From: Paenibacillus paridis
GTDB lineage: Bacteria > Bacillota > Bacilli > Paenibacillales > Paenibacillaceae
DNA length: 64,000 nt
Direction of reading: 5' to 3'
Assembly (NCBI RefSeq): GCF_006345825.1
Contig: NZ_VCIX01000092.1
Coordinates: 372,001 to 436,000 of the forward strand
Below the pieces are notes generated by a model. It saw only the letters and a list, made by a program, of their open reading frames with translations. It searched no databases and was not told where the DNA came from. The position numbers and the translations under genes were made by a program. Below are positions 8,926-18,294 of the stretch, one piece after another (positions within the stretch are counted from its first letter, which is position 1; each line of letters opens with the position of its first letter).

Positions 8926-11715
8926 ATGGCCAAAAAGTGTGTCTTTGTTGCATGGATATTCGTTATAGCTATGATTGTCTTCGTTTATAATGACAGGGCT
9001 TACGCAGCGGGTACGACCTATTATGTAAGCAGTTCAACGGGCAATGATTATAATAACGGGACGAGCGCAGGCACTCCTTGGCAAACTTTGGCTAAAATTT
9101 CTAACGTTACGTTTAATCCTGGCGATAAACTATTATTGAAATCAGGCGATACTTGGAACGAGAGCGTTTCCTTGAACGGTTCGGGAACGGCTCTGCTTCC
9201 GATCCAAATGACCGCCTATGGCAGCGGGAGCAAACCCATCATTCGATCTTCGGCCCCGGCTGTGGTGAGCCTAACGAATGTGAGCGGATGGACCATATCG
9301 GGATTGGATATCGAGTGTACCACGACGAATGCGCTAACTAGCCCAACTATAACGAACAGAGCGATCGTCATTACTTATAATGCGGAAGGGACCTGGTCCA
9401 ATATCACAATAGAGGGGAACCGGGTTCGTGGTTCTGGAATCAACAGCAATTCGGAGGGCATTCTGATTACGGCGGTTTATCCGACAAACAAACATAGCGA
9501 AGTCGCACGAAATATCGTTATTAGCCATAATGAAATCTATATGCTCGGTTGGAGAGCGATCGGAGTTGCCGGTTGGGATAGCACGTTATCGGACAATCTT
9601 AAAAGCTCCGCGTTATTTCGTAATGTTAAGGTTCACAGCAACGTGGCATACCAGCTTGGAAACCAAGGGATCGTCATCGGGAATTCCAATCATAGCACGA
9701 TAAAATGGAACCTCGTACATGATGCCGGACAATATGCCGGAACAGGGGTCACCTGGGGACCGGGCGGAATTTGGCCAGTCGCAAGCTCCTACGTAGATGT
9801 CATGTTTAACGAGGTCTACAATATGTCCGACAGCAACACGGGGCATGATGCTTCCGGATTAAACATTGATTGGTCTAATGAATATGTCAGCGTTCAATAT
9901 AATTACGTTCATGCTAATAAAGGCAACGGCGTGACGACGATGGCGAACATTAATTCGAGAATCACTGACAATAAAGTGAAGGGCAACCGCGGAGAAACCT
10001 CGATCGGAACGGGCCAAATCGCATTAAGCGATTTTACGGCGGATACGGGCAGATATTCCGGCTTAAAAAATCTCGTTGTCGCCAATAATTTAATCGTAGT
10101 GGATCAAGCGAATACGAGTGCGTTAAGCAGCAAAGATGTGTCACCCGGGGACGCTTGGTCGGGAGATTCGTTCCAGAATAATCGGATCGTTATGGCGAAC
10201 GGAATTTCGGGAACTTCAGCTTATAAAATCGGGTTAAGCGCACCGCTTGATCTTGTCAATGACAATCGATTCTATCAGGCAAGCGGAACAGCATTTCAAG
10301 CTGAAAGGTTTGGGGTCAGCTACAGCACCATAGCGGCATGGAGAAGCGCCTCCGGATTCGATTTAGGCAGCACCATCTCCGCATTGGATACTGTGGCGCC
10401 AGGCAATCCGGCCGGGGGATCAGCAGCTTGGAATAGCGGAAGCTTAGGCATATTGTTATCTTGGACGGCAGCTTCTGATACAGGTTCAGGAGTTAATCAC
10501 TTCAATATTTACCGCTCAACGACTCCAAGCTTTACGCCTGCCTACAGCAATATGGTTGGAGAATCAACGACCGCAAGCTTTACCGACCGGCAAGAGCTTC
10601 AAAGCGGTACAACTTATTATTATTTGATTGAAGCCGAAGACAACAATGGAAATGTTAGCTCAGGCAAAACGTCGGCAGGCGCGACCAGCGGAACCATTCC
10701 GGCATCCACAAGAAAGTATGAAGCGGTTAAGGAAGTCGGGGCGATCTCACAGGGGCCGGTTTGGTACTATCACAAATGGAATGGCACGACGTATGCGCCA
10801 TTGGCAAATTACTACGCGCCATGGAGAATGTGGCGGGACGGGGCGACTTTCTTAAGCGTAGGGGAAAATCTGCAATCGCCAGATGGCAGCGATTCGGTAA
10901 GAACATGGTTAGCGCCAGAGGACGGCGAAATTACGCTCTCGTCAAACGAAGCCATTCACCTGTTGAACACGGGGGCGGGAGCAGATGGCGTAAACGTTAA
11001 AATTTTGAAAAACAACGCGCAAATTTGGCCGGCGAGCGGCTGGCAGCAGGTCATCTACGGAACGGCAGTATCTGCCCCCATAATAACGCTTGATGTGATT
11101 AAGGGTGATGCGATACGTTTTGTTGCGAATCAGAATACGAACAATTTGTACGATACGGTTTATTGGAATCCTATCGTAAGCTATAGTTCCATTTACTTAT
11201 TATCCGAAAATTTCGAGAGCTCCGCAGGAAGATGGACCGTGCAATCGGGCAGCTGGTCGGTCGTGACGGATAGCGGCAGTAAGAAATACAAGCAGACGGA
11301 CTATTCAGGGAGCCTTGCAACGGCAGGGATCGACTCGTGGAGCAACTATACGTTAGCTAGCGATATTCTATTAAGCAATGCCGCGGGAAGTGGCGGTTTC
11401 GCGAATCTGGTATTTCGTCTAACGGATGCAAATCATAAATATTTTGTTTATATCAGCAATATGCATGGGATTGCGATCAAGAAAACGATAGCGGGAACCC
11501 AGACGGTGCTCGCGTCGAAAGCCTATACGATTAATGTCGGGACGGCTTATCGCGTATCAGTTGAAGCTGTCGGCAATCGAATAGACATGTATGTGGACGG
11601 CGTTCTGCAATTAAGCACAACAGATCCTGCTTTTACGTTCAGCAAGGGGAAGGTGGGGTTAGAAACGTATAATGCGACTGTGCTATACGATAACGTGATA
11701 CTTATGGAGCAATAG
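8926..11715 (+). CDS. Secreted right-handed beta-helix protein with FN3 and LamG/CBM66-like domain
   Basis: A 929-residue exported protein. The signal peptide covers about residues 1-28 (hydrophobic core VFVAWIFVIAMIVFVY, cleavage after YAAG or near). A parallel beta-helix (about 30-490) has repeated N-rich turns; the start TYYVSSSTGNDYNNGTSAGTPW is typical of DUF1565/pectate-lyase-like helices. An FN3 domain (about 500-590), an unassigned beta-rich segment, and a C-terminal jelly-roll (about 760-929) resembling LamG/CBM66 follow. It lacks SLH repeats and so should be released or loosely bound. The fold is used by polysaccharide lyases and hydrolases; the activity cannot be told here. ATG with GAGGAG nearby, 3 bp after the GH36 gene; a terminator lies 12 bp after its stop. 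Confidence 0.85.
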   Translation: MAKKCVFVAWIFVIAMIVFVYNDRAYAAGTTYYVSSSTGNDYNNGTSAGTPWQTLAKISNVTFNPGDKLLLKSGDTWNESVSLNGSGTALLPIQMTAYGSGSKPIIRSSAPAVVSLTNVSGWTISGLDIECTTTNALTSPTITNRAIVITYNAEGTWSNITIEGNRVRGSGINSNSEGILITAVYPTNKHSEVARNIVISHNEIYMLGWRAIGVAGWDSTLSDNLKSSALFRNVKVHSNVAYQLGNQGIVIGNSNHSTIKWNLVHDAGQYAGTGVTWGPGGIWPVASSYVDVMFNEVYNMSDSNTGHDASGLNIDWSNEYVSVQYNYVHANKGNGVTTMANINSRITDNKVKGNRGETSIGTGQIALSDFTADTGRYSGLKNLVVANNLIVVDQANTSALSSKDVSPGDAWSGDSFQNNRIVMANGISGTSAYKIGLSAPLDLVNDNRFYQASGTAFQAERFGVSYSTIAAWRSASGFDLGSTISALDTVAPGNPAGGSAAWNSGSLGILLSWTAASDTGSGVNHFNIYRSTTPSFTPAYSNMVGESTTASFTDRQELQSGTTYYYLIEAEDNNGNVSSGKTSAGATSGTIPASTRKYEAVKEVGAISQGPVWYYHKWNGTTYAPLANYYAPWRMWRDGATFLSVGENLQSPDGSDSVRTWLAPEDGEITLSSNEAIHLLNTGAGADGVNVKILKNNAQIWPASGWQQVIYGTAVSAPIITLDVIKGDAIRFVANQNTNNLYDTVYWNPIVSYSSIYLLSENFESSAGRWTVQSGSWSVVTDSGSKKYKQTDYSGSLATAGIDSWSNYTLASDILLSNAAGSGGFANLVFRLTDANHKYFVYISNMHGIAIKKTIAGTQTVLASKAYTINVGTAYRVSVEAVGNRIDMYVDGVLQLSTTDPAFTFSKGKVGLETYNATVLYDNVILMEQ

Positions 11716-11726
11716 GGATGCAGGAC

Positions 11727-11755
11727 GCCTCGATCACCGATCGGGGCATTTTTTT
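11727..11755 (+). terminator. Rho-independent terminator
   Basis: A 9-bp stem GCCTCGATC/GATCGGGGC (one G-T pair), 3-base loop, followed by ATTTTTTT. It ends the 6781-11715 transcript. Confidence 0.85.
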
Positions 11756-11788
11756 GTATAAGCGTTCTTATAACATCGTAACAAACTA

Positions 11789-11842
11789 CAACCAATGTTC
11801 AATACTCAGCACATATGAAGGGAAAGCCGTCTATGGCACAAT
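11789..11842 (+). promoter_or_regulatory. Promoter with CAACC/CACATA elements before the second beta-helix gene
   Basis: CAACCAAT (11789) lies 21 bp before CACAT (11810). TATGAA (11814-11819), 17 bp and CACAAT (11837-11842) repeat the geometry of the promoter at 6716-6744. The similarity supports common control of this unit by the AraC-type regulator at 5194. Confidence 0.5.
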
Positions 11843-11894
11843 CAATATAGCAAGAGAGTTATAACAGGCGTAGATAGAGAGAGGAGGCAGGTGA

Positions 11895-13739
11895 GTGGAG
11901 CGAGTAAAGAATGACGATACAGCCGTGAGCATGCCTGAAATCTCAATCCGTGCTCCGGAATGGAGTGGATATACGAGAGTTAGCGTCGCTGATTTCGGCG
12001 CTAGATCCGAGGAAGGGTATTGTAACGGAAACGCCTTTCAGAATGCCATTGATTATTGCAAACGGGAACGATCGTCCGAGCTTGTCGTTCCTTTGGGAAT
12101 ATATCGATTTTATAATGGCAACCATCCCGTATTTGAAGGGATGCACGATTTTCAGTTCGATGGCGGGGGCTCTGAATTCATCTTTTCTACGGTGGAAGCC
12201 TTTGTTACTATAACCAATTGCGTTCGGATCCAATTCAAAAATTTCACTGTCGATTGGGACTGGGAAAACGGGCAATTGGCAAGCATCGGACAAGTGCGGG
12301 AAGTGGCCGCAAACCGTACGTATTTCGATCTCCATTTTCCAGAGTATGCGCAAGCGCCGGACGATCTGAACATACGGACCTTAAACGCGATGAATCCGCT
12401 GACCTTATCAGCAGGTTGCGAGTTAGGTCGGGAATTCCATGAAAACCATTTCCGGAACATAAGTCGCCAGGATCTTAATACGTTCCGAATCGCATTATCC
12501 AATCCCGAGGATTTTCGCTTTCTGACTCCAGGGCAAGCTTACATCGTTCGTCATTACGTTTATGATGCGAACGCTTTCGAACTTAAAAGCAATCAGCATT
12601 TGCAAATCGAGCATGTAACGATCTATTCCGCGCCAGGGCATGCTTTCGTGGCGTCAGGGGATCAACGGCATTGGGCGCTGCGGCATTGCAGAATTGTAAA
12701 ACGGCCAGGCACGACGCGTTGTATTTCCGTCACGGCAGATGGCTGCCATATTAGTAATTCTCTAGGTTACTTTAGGATTGAGAACTGCGATTTCAGCTAC
12801 AACGGCGATGATTGCCTGAACATTCACGATAATTCAGTCCAGGGTTTCAAGCGAATCGACGATCGGACCGTAAGCCTAAATCGTGTGCTAGCATGGCGTA
12901 ATCCCTTTGCGATAGGGGACGATATCGAGTTCCGCAACGAAGATTTGTCTCCTTCCCGGATCATGAAGCGTATTGCTGGCGTGGAGTGGAATAAAGAGCA
13001 TAACACCTGCACGCTTGCCTTTGAACAACCGATCCCTGCGGAGGTTTCGGAAAGCGCAATCCTTTTTAACCGGAGATACGATTCCGGCAATTATATCGTT
13101 CGCCATAATTTCTTCCACCATAACCGCGCAAGAGGGATATTGCTGCATTCCGGCAATGGCTTGGTGGAGAATAACCATTTCTTCATGAATCAAGGGCCAG
13201 CGATCCAGATCGAGTGCGGTTCCGAGTCTCGCTGGTCGGAAGGATTTGGAGTAAGCAATCTGCGTATCCGCAATAATCTCATTGACAGCTGCGATGTGAA
13301 TCACTGGAACATGGCCGTTATTTATATGGGGGTATATCTTGCCAGCGGGAGAACGCAATATCCGATCTTTGACCGGGTGTGGATCGAGAATAATACCATT
13401 ATCAATTGCCCGCAGCAAGCGGTTTATGCTTCATCCTGCAGCAGGGTATATATCCGCCATAATGCCATTTTGAATTCGAATGCGGGGAGGCTCAAAGCGG
13501 CTGCCGATGGAGACGAGAATGGCGTGCTCCACCCTGAATATTATCAGGGAAGTTTAATGGCAAGCCATTGTAACAAGGTTTGGATCGAGAACAATAGAAG
13601 ATTGTGCACGGTTGCTACAACAGAGGATCGTATTTATATTGATGATGCAACTAGCACGAATGTGAATGTGCTTCATAACATCGGATTCCATCAAGACGAC
13701 AGCCGGTTCAGGCTGCAGAAGAAAACGGGTGAGCGATAA
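11895..13739 (+). CDS. Cytoplasmic right-handed beta-helix protein, GH110-like
   Basis: A 614-residue protein without signal peptide. The N-terminal SVADFGA...AFQNAIDYCK and GIYRFYNG resemble the Pectate_lyase_3 entry strand; the central NGDDCLNIHDN motif (Asp305/Asp306, His311) is like the GDDxxN motif of GH110 alpha-1,3-galactosidases and related beta-helix glycosidases. GH110 is therefore the best guess; GH28-type or another beta-helix hydrolase remains possible. Being apparently intracellular, next to an importer and an alpha-galactosidase, it probably attacks imported oligosaccharides. The start is GTG at 11895 after GAGGAGG (11881). It is the first gene of the unit continuing through the permeases. 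Confidence 0.78.
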   Translation: MERVKNDDTAVSMPEISIRAPEWSGYTRVSVADFGARSEEGYCNGNAFQNAIDYCKRERSSELVVPLGIYRFYNGNHPVFEGMHDFQFDGGGSEFIFSTVEAFVTITNCVRIQFKNFTVDWDWENGQLASIGQVREVAANRTYFDLHFPEYAQAPDDLNIRTLNAMNPLTLSAGCELGREFHENHFRNISRQDLNTFRIALSNPEDFRFLTPGQAYIVRHYVYDANAFELKSNQHLQIEHVTIYSAPGHAFVASGDQRHWALRHCRIVKRPGTTRCISVTADGCHISNSLGYFRIENCDFSYNGDDCLNIHDNSVQGFKRIDDRTVSLNRVLAWRNPFAIGDDIEFRNEDLSPSRIMKRIAGVEWNKEHNTCTLAFEQPIPAEVSESAILFNRRYDSGNYIVRHNFFHHNRARGILLHSGNGLVENNHFFMNQGPAIQIECGSESRWSEGFGVSNLRIRNNLIDSCDVNHWNMAVIYMGVYLASGRTQYPIFDRVWIENNTIINCPQQAVYASSCSRVYIRHNAILNSNAGRLKAAADGDENGVLHPEYYQGSLMASHCNKVWIENNRRLCTVATTEDRIYIDDATSTNVNVLHNIGFHQDDSRFRLQKKTGER

Positions 13740-13740
13740 T

Positions 13741-14673
13741 ATGGCGACAATTGGGGCAAGTGCCGGAACGGGTAAGGATGTGCGCAGAAGAATAGTCAAA
13801 TATAAAATGCTGTATCTCATGCTGCTGCCCGCCGTTGCGTTTTTAATTATATTTAGTTACATCCCCATGTACGGTGCATCGATCGCATTTAAAGAATTTT
13901 GGATTACGAAAGGCATTTTAGGCAGTCCATGGGTAGGGTTCAAGCACTTCGAACAAATCTTCGCGACCGATAAGTTTTGGCAGGTTTTTACCAACACGAT
14001 TGAAATCAATATCATGCGACTCGTATTTGGATTTCCTGCTCCGATTATTCTGGCTATTCTTTTGAACGAAGTCAGGCACAGGATCTTCAAACGGTCGATT
14101 CAAACGATTATTTATTTGCCCCACTTCATCTCGTGGGTAACGATCTCGGGCATCTTGTTCGCGCTGCTGTCGAACGAGGGCCTGGTCAATAGCATTGTTG
14201 TTCTGTTTGGCGGAGATCCGGTTAATTTCTTGACAAGCAACAGCATGTTTCGGCCGCTATTGGTCATTTCTGGCACTTGGAAGGAAGTCGGATGGGGAAC
14301 GATTATTTTCCTGGCGGCATTGTCCGGTGTCAATCCGGATTTGTACGAGGCATCCGTGATCGATGGCGCCAACCGCTGGAAGCAGATTGTTCACATTACG
14401 CTGCCAAGCTTGCTGCCGATCATATCCATTTTGTTAATATTAAATTTTGGCAGCATGATGAGCGGTGGTTTTGACCAAGTGTTTAATATGTACAACCCCA
14501 TGGTATATGAAAGCGGCGATGTTATCGATACCTACGTTTACCGGATCGGGCTGACGCAAGGGCAGTATAGCATGGCAACCGCAATCGGGTTATTCCTAAA
14601 CGTTATCAATTTTGTACTTCTTATCGCTGTAAACAGCGCGGCTAAAAAAATGAACGGACATGGCATTTACTGA
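13741..14673 (+). CDS. ABC sugar importer permease, LplB type
   Basis: A 310-residue six-helix inner-membrane permease with the EAA loop YEASVIDGANRWKQI that docks the ATPase. A longer frame opens at 13666, but the ATG at 13741 is preferred: GGGTGAG lies 7 bp upstream and the protein then begins as LplB proteins do, with a basic segment before KMLYLMLLP. The start is 1 bp after the stop of the beta-helix gene, so the genes are coupled. It pairs with the permease at 14686 and the lipoprotein at 15619. No ATPase gene is present; a shared MsmX-type ATPase elsewhere would be expected (family knowledge). Confidence 0.92.
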   Translation: MATIGASAGTGKDVRRRIVKYKMLYLMLLPAVAFLIIFSYIPMYGASIAFKEFWITKGILGSPWVGFKHFEQIFATDKFWQVFTNTIEINIMRLVFGFPAPIILAILLNEVRHRIFKRSIQTIIYLPHFISWVTISGILFALLSNEGLVNSIVVLFGGDPVNFLTSNSMFRPLLVISGTWKEVGWGTIIFLAALSGVNPDLYEASVIDGANRWKQIVHITLPSLLPIISILLILNFGSMMSGGFDQVFNMYNPMVYESGDVIDTYVYRIGLTQGQYSMATAIGLFLNVINFVLLIAVNSAAKKMNGHGIY

Positions 14674-14685
14674 GGTGATTGAATA

Positions 14686-15564
14686 ATGGTGCGATCTACG
14701 AGCGTTTCTGGCAAAATATTTGATATACTTAACATCGGTTTCTTAGTTTTCATGGCTTGCATTATGCTTTACCCGTTCTGGCATGTGCTTGTGGGATCCG
14801 TACTGCCGTATGAGGAAGCCGTGAAGACGAGCTTTAATATCCTTCCGCGAAGCATTTCCTTTGAAGCTTATGAATACGTTTTCTCGAAAAATACGATTCT
14901 GATGTCGGTTGTAGTTTCCGTATTCGTTACGGTGATTGGTACGCTATACCAGCTACTGATTACGTCGATTGCGGCATATCCGTTGACGAAACAAGATCTT
15001 CCGGGCAGAACGGCTATCTTTCTCTTTATTATATTCACGATGTTTTTTGGCGGGGGGCTCATTCCTTACTACTTGCTAATCAAGAGTCTTGGGATGGTAA
15101 ATAGTTTGGCCGTTATGATCATTCCGGCAGCTTTAAGCACGTATAACTTGATCGTGCTCAAAACATTTTTTCAAAATATCCCCATTGATCTGGAGGAATC
15201 GGCAAAGATCGACGGGGCTGGTTATATCAGAGTGTTCTTCCAGATCATCATCCCCTTATCGTTCCCGGCGCTCGCAACAATCGCATTATTTATCGCCGTG
15301 GGCCAATGGAACAATTGGTATGTTCCGATGCTGTTTCTTAACGACAAGGAACTATGGCCATTAGCGATGGTGTTAAGGGACGTACTGATTAATAACAATA
15401 TGGAATTGACCCGCAGCGGCAGCTTCGTAAGCAAAGATTTTATGCTGGGGGACACCATTAAGAATGCGATTGTGATGGTTTCCGTTATTCCTATCATCAT
15501 TGTTTATCCTTTCATTCAGAAGCACTTTGTGAAAGGGGTGATGATTGGATCAATCAAGAGTTGA
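14686..15564 (+). CDS. ABC sugar importer permease, LplC/YtcP type
   Basis: A 292-residue six-helix permease with EAA loop EESAKIDGAGYIRVFF and the usual C-terminal KHFVKGVMIGSIKS ending of the LplC/YtcP group. It starts at ATG 14686 with GAGGTG 9 bp upstream, 12 bp after the first permease. The two form a heterodimeric channel that takes oligosaccharides from the lipoprotein encoded next. Confidence 0.93.
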   Translation: MVRSTSVSGKIFDILNIGFLVFMACIMLYPFWHVLVGSVLPYEEAVKTSFNILPRSISFEAYEYVFSKNTILMSVVVSVFVTVIGTLYQLLITSIAAYPLTKQDLPGRTAIFLFIIFTMFFGGGLIPYYLLIKSLGMVNSLAVMIIPAALSTYNLIVLKTFFQNIPIDLEESAKIDGAGYIRVFFQIIIPLSFPALATIALFIAVGQWNNWYVPMLFLNDKELWPLAMVLRDVLINNNMELTRSGSFVSKDFMLGDTIKNAIVMVSVIPIIIVYPFIQKHFVKGVMIGSIKS

Positions 15565-15618
15565 CAGTCAGATCACTAGCATACATTCATTTTTCATTAA
15601 AGGGGAGCAGTGAACAAC

Positions 15619-17214
15619 ATGTTGATTGGAAAGAAAAGCCTCATTTTATGTCTTGCAATGGTGTTGTTATTCGTTGGGGTGATTGCAGGATGCGGAAATA
15701 ATAATGATAAAAGCGAAGCGGGTGAGTCTGCGCCTACTGGAAGCCCTGGTTCTGAACCAGTCGTTGAAAATGCAAAGCCTGTTGAATTATCCGTATTTAG
15801 TTGGATGTTTGAAGGGGCTGACGCACAGGATTCCCAAATCTATAAGCATTTGCAGGAAAAGCTCAACATTCGCTTGAAGCTGATTACGGCTTCATGGAAT
15901 GACTGGGAAGAGAAACTGAACGTGATGATTGCTTCCGGAGAGATGCCCGATGTATTTGTCTCCTATGGCATTGACCGACCGGTTCAATACCGTCAGTGGA
16001 TTAAAGAGGGCATGCTCCTGCCGCTTTCGGATTACTCTGAGCAGTATCCGAATATGAAAGCGTCGCTAGCGAACTTTGAGCATTTAGCTAAAACGACCGA
16101 CAACAAGCATTATGCGCTTCCTATATTCAATGAATCCGGCAGCGGCAAGATGGCGGTCAGCGGACACAATATTCTAATTCGCAAGGATTGGCTGGATAAG
16201 CTAAATCTGGAAATGCCAAAGACGATCGATGAGTTCTATGCGGTAGCCAAGGCATTGACCGAGGGTGACCCAGACGGCAATAACAAGAAGGATACGTACG
16301 GTTATTCCTCCAGTGCCGGAGGGATTTGGTGGCAATATCCGCTGTTCAACGCTTTCGACACGAGCACCGATAGGTGGGAGAAGAAAGATGGGCAATGGGC
16401 GCCGGAGGCCATTTCCGATGAAACGAGAGACGGGCTTGTTTTTCTAAACCAGCTTTACAATGAAAAAATTCTTGATCCTGAGTTTATGTTGAATACGGAC
16501 GACCAGAAAATCGAGAAATTTATTACGGGCAAAGTCGGCATTATGATTCATAACGCAAACGCGACCTTCTATAATGATTTTTATGATAAGTTCAAGCAGG
16601 CATATCCCGATGCCGATCCGAAGTCGATTTTCACATGGGTAGGCACCTTAGAAGGGAAAACAGGCGCTCAGCGAATGGATGGCTTCAATAACTTCTGGGC
16701 AGAAACGTCGGTTAATGCCAATATTTCGGACGAGAAAAAGAAAAAATCATTGGAACTGCTGGACTACCTGCTCTCAAGTGAAGGGCAGCAGCTGATGATG
16801 AACGGCATTGAAGGGGTCCACTACAGCAAAGACGGAGATAAAATCACCCCCCTCATGACGGATGAAGAAAAGGGCAAAGACAAAGCCTTTTCATTAAAAG
16901 CATTGGTTTCATGGAATTCAGACTTCCTCGCCGACAGTACGCCTAATAAAGAAGACATTGTCGCAATGGCAAAATCGACAGGAGACTTCGCCGTTCCGAA
17001 TCCGTTAGCCTACTTAAACATCAGTCCAGAGGAACTCGATCCGAGTATTCCAAGCCAGCTGAATGATTTGGTAAATGAAAAATTCGTAAAAATAATTGTG
17101 GAATCCAAGGACGTTTCTGCGGATTTCGCTTCCTTCAAGGAAGAGTGGTTGTCTAAAGGCGGTACGAAAGTGATTGAAGCAACGAATAAGCAAGCGCAAG
17201 CGGAAGGTCGCTAA
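15619..17214 (+). CDS. Sugar-binding lipoprotein of ABC importer, LplA type
   Basis: An extracellular solute-binding protein of about 531 residues with a lipoprotein signal (MLIGKKSLIL...VIAGC), lipidated at the Cys. A GTG at 15610 could also start it, but the AGGGGAG site (15601) would be only 2 bp away, while ATG 15619 is 11 bp away, so the ATG is chosen. Large LplA-type binding proteins of this class catch oligosaccharides. The terminator after the stop separates it from the GH43 gene, which may be read from its own or a leak-through transcript. Confidence 0.9.
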   Translation: MLIGKKSLILCLAMVLLFVGVIAGCGNNNDKSEAGESAPTGSPGSEPVVENAKPVELSVFSWMFEGADAQDSQIYKHLQEKLNIRLKLITASWNDWEEKLNVMIASGEMPDVFVSYGIDRPVQYRQWIKEGMLLPLSDYSEQYPNMKASLANFEHLAKTTDNKHYALPIFNESGSGKMAVSGHNILIRKDWLDKLNLEMPKTIDEFYAVAKALTEGDPDGNNKKDTYGYSSSAGGIWWQYPLFNAFDTSTDRWEKKDGQWAPEAISDETRDGLVFLNQLYNEKILDPEFMLNTDDQKIEKFITGKVGIMIHNANATFYNDFYDKFKQAYPDADPKSIFTWVGTLEGKTGAQRMDGFNNFWAETSVNANISDEKKKKSLELLDYLLSSEGQQLMMNGIEGVHYSKDGDKITPLMTDEEKGKDKAFSLKALVSWNSDFLADSTPNKEDIVAMAKSTGDFAVPNPLAYLNISPEELDPSIPSQLNDLVNEKFVKIIVESKDVSADFASFKEEWLSKGGTKVIEATNKQAQAEGR

Positions 17215-17243
17215 ATCCGCGAGAAAGCACATTTAGGGTAGGA

Positions 17244-17285
17244 AGAGACCTTGCTGGAGCCAAGATTATCAGCAAGGTCTCTTTA
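17244..17285 (+). terminator. Rho-independent terminator after the importer genes
   Basis: A perfect 12-bp stem AGAGACCTTGCT/AGCAAGGTCTCT with a 15-base loop and a short TTTAA tail. The weak T-run may allow read-through into the GH43 gene. Confidence 0.7.
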
Positions 17286-17333
17286 ATCGGGCGTAGGTTG
17301 CCTATTTCAGAGCGAAGAATTGAGGTGGTTGCA

Positions 17334-18287
17334 ATGACAAAGTATGAGGACTTTCAGCCAGGCGAATTGTGGTTGGATACGAAAGGAAAACCTATTCAGG
17401 CGCATGGCGGCAGCATATTATTCGATAACGGGATGTATTACTGGTATGGAGAAAATAAAGACGGCCCAAACAGGATAAGCCAGATTGGTATTCAGCGCGT
17501 GGACGTCATTGGCATATCCTGCTACTCTTCCAGCGATTTATATAACTGGACATTCGAAGGCATTGTGTTGCCTGCGGTTTCCGATGATCCGAATCACGAC
17601 CTTCATCCGTCCAAAGTAGCAGAGCGGCCAAAGGTACTGAGGAACGATCGGACTGGCAAATATATTATGTGGCTTCATATGGATAGCGAGGACTATACGC
17701 TGGCCAAAACCGGTGTGGCCATAAGCGACCATCCGGCAGGACCGTTTGCCTATGCGGGAAGCAAACGTCCGAACGACGTGGATAGCCGCGATATGACAGT
17801 ATTTAAAGACGACGATGGAACGGCGTATTTACTTCATTCGTCTGACTGGAATAAAACTCTGGTCATATCGAGGTTAACGGATGATTATACCGATTTGAAT
17901 GGCGAGTTTACGAAAGTGTTCATCGATCAGTCTCGGGAAGCTCCGGCGGTGTTTAAACATGCGGGGAGATATTACTTGCTTTCCTCGGGTTGTACGGGGT
18001 GGTATCCCAATGCGACTCTCGTTGCGGAGTCGAATCGGATGATGGGGCGGTGGGAGCTCAAAGATAATCCGTTAAGCGGGCTGCATGCTCGGAAATCGTT
18101 TTATGCGCAGAGCACATATGTTTTTCCTGTCCAAGGCTTAGAGAACAGCTTTATCTTTATGGCTGACCGATGGCTGCCGGAGGAGCTTGCGAATTCTAGA
18201 TACGTTTGGCTTCCTATCACTTTTACGGACGATGGGATAGAAATCAAGTGGGCGGATCGCTGGGATTTAAATACGTTTCGAAAATGA
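17334..18287 (+). CDS. GH43-family glycosidase, exo-beta-1,3-galactanase-like
   Basis: A 317-residue five-bladed propeller enzyme without signal peptide. The opening IQAHGGSILFDNGMYYWYGE, ERPK (Glu98), REAPAVFK (Glu202, the expected general acid) and YAQSTYVFP (Gln259) are the pattern of the GH43_24 exo-beta-1,3-galactanase group, which lacks the usual catalytic Asp and uses Gln/Glu instead. I infer a beta-1,3-galactose-releasing activity; another GH43 subfamily is possible. The ATG at 17334 (GAGGTGG 5 bp upstream) is preferred over a TTG at 17298. Together with the alpha-galactosidase it points to a galactan-type substrate. Confidence 0.82.
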   Translation: MTKYEDFQPGELWLDTKGKPIQAHGGSILFDNGMYYWYGENKDGPNRISQIGIQRVDVIGISCYSSSDLYNWTFEGIVLPAVSDDPNHDLHPSKVAERPKVLRNDRTGKYIMWLHMDSEDYTLAKTGVAISDHPAGPFAYAGSKRPNDVDSRDMTVFKDDDGTAYLLHSSDWNKTLVISRLTDDYTDLNGEFTKVFIDQSREAPAVFKHAGRYYLLSSGCTGWYPNATLVAESNRMMGRWELKDNPLSGLHARKSFYAQSTYVFPVQGLENSFIFMADRWLPEELANSRYVWLPITFTDDGIEIKWADRWDLNTFRK

Positions 18288-18294
18288 ATATATA

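Noticed and set aside
12888..13418. 176-residue antisense reading frame in the beta-helix gene
   Set aside because: No recognisable protein features; the + strand frame encodes a clear beta-helix.
13666..13740. Upstream extension of the first permease gene
   Set aside because: It would overlap the beta-helix gene; ATG 13741 has a proper ribosome site and gives the normal permease N-terminus.
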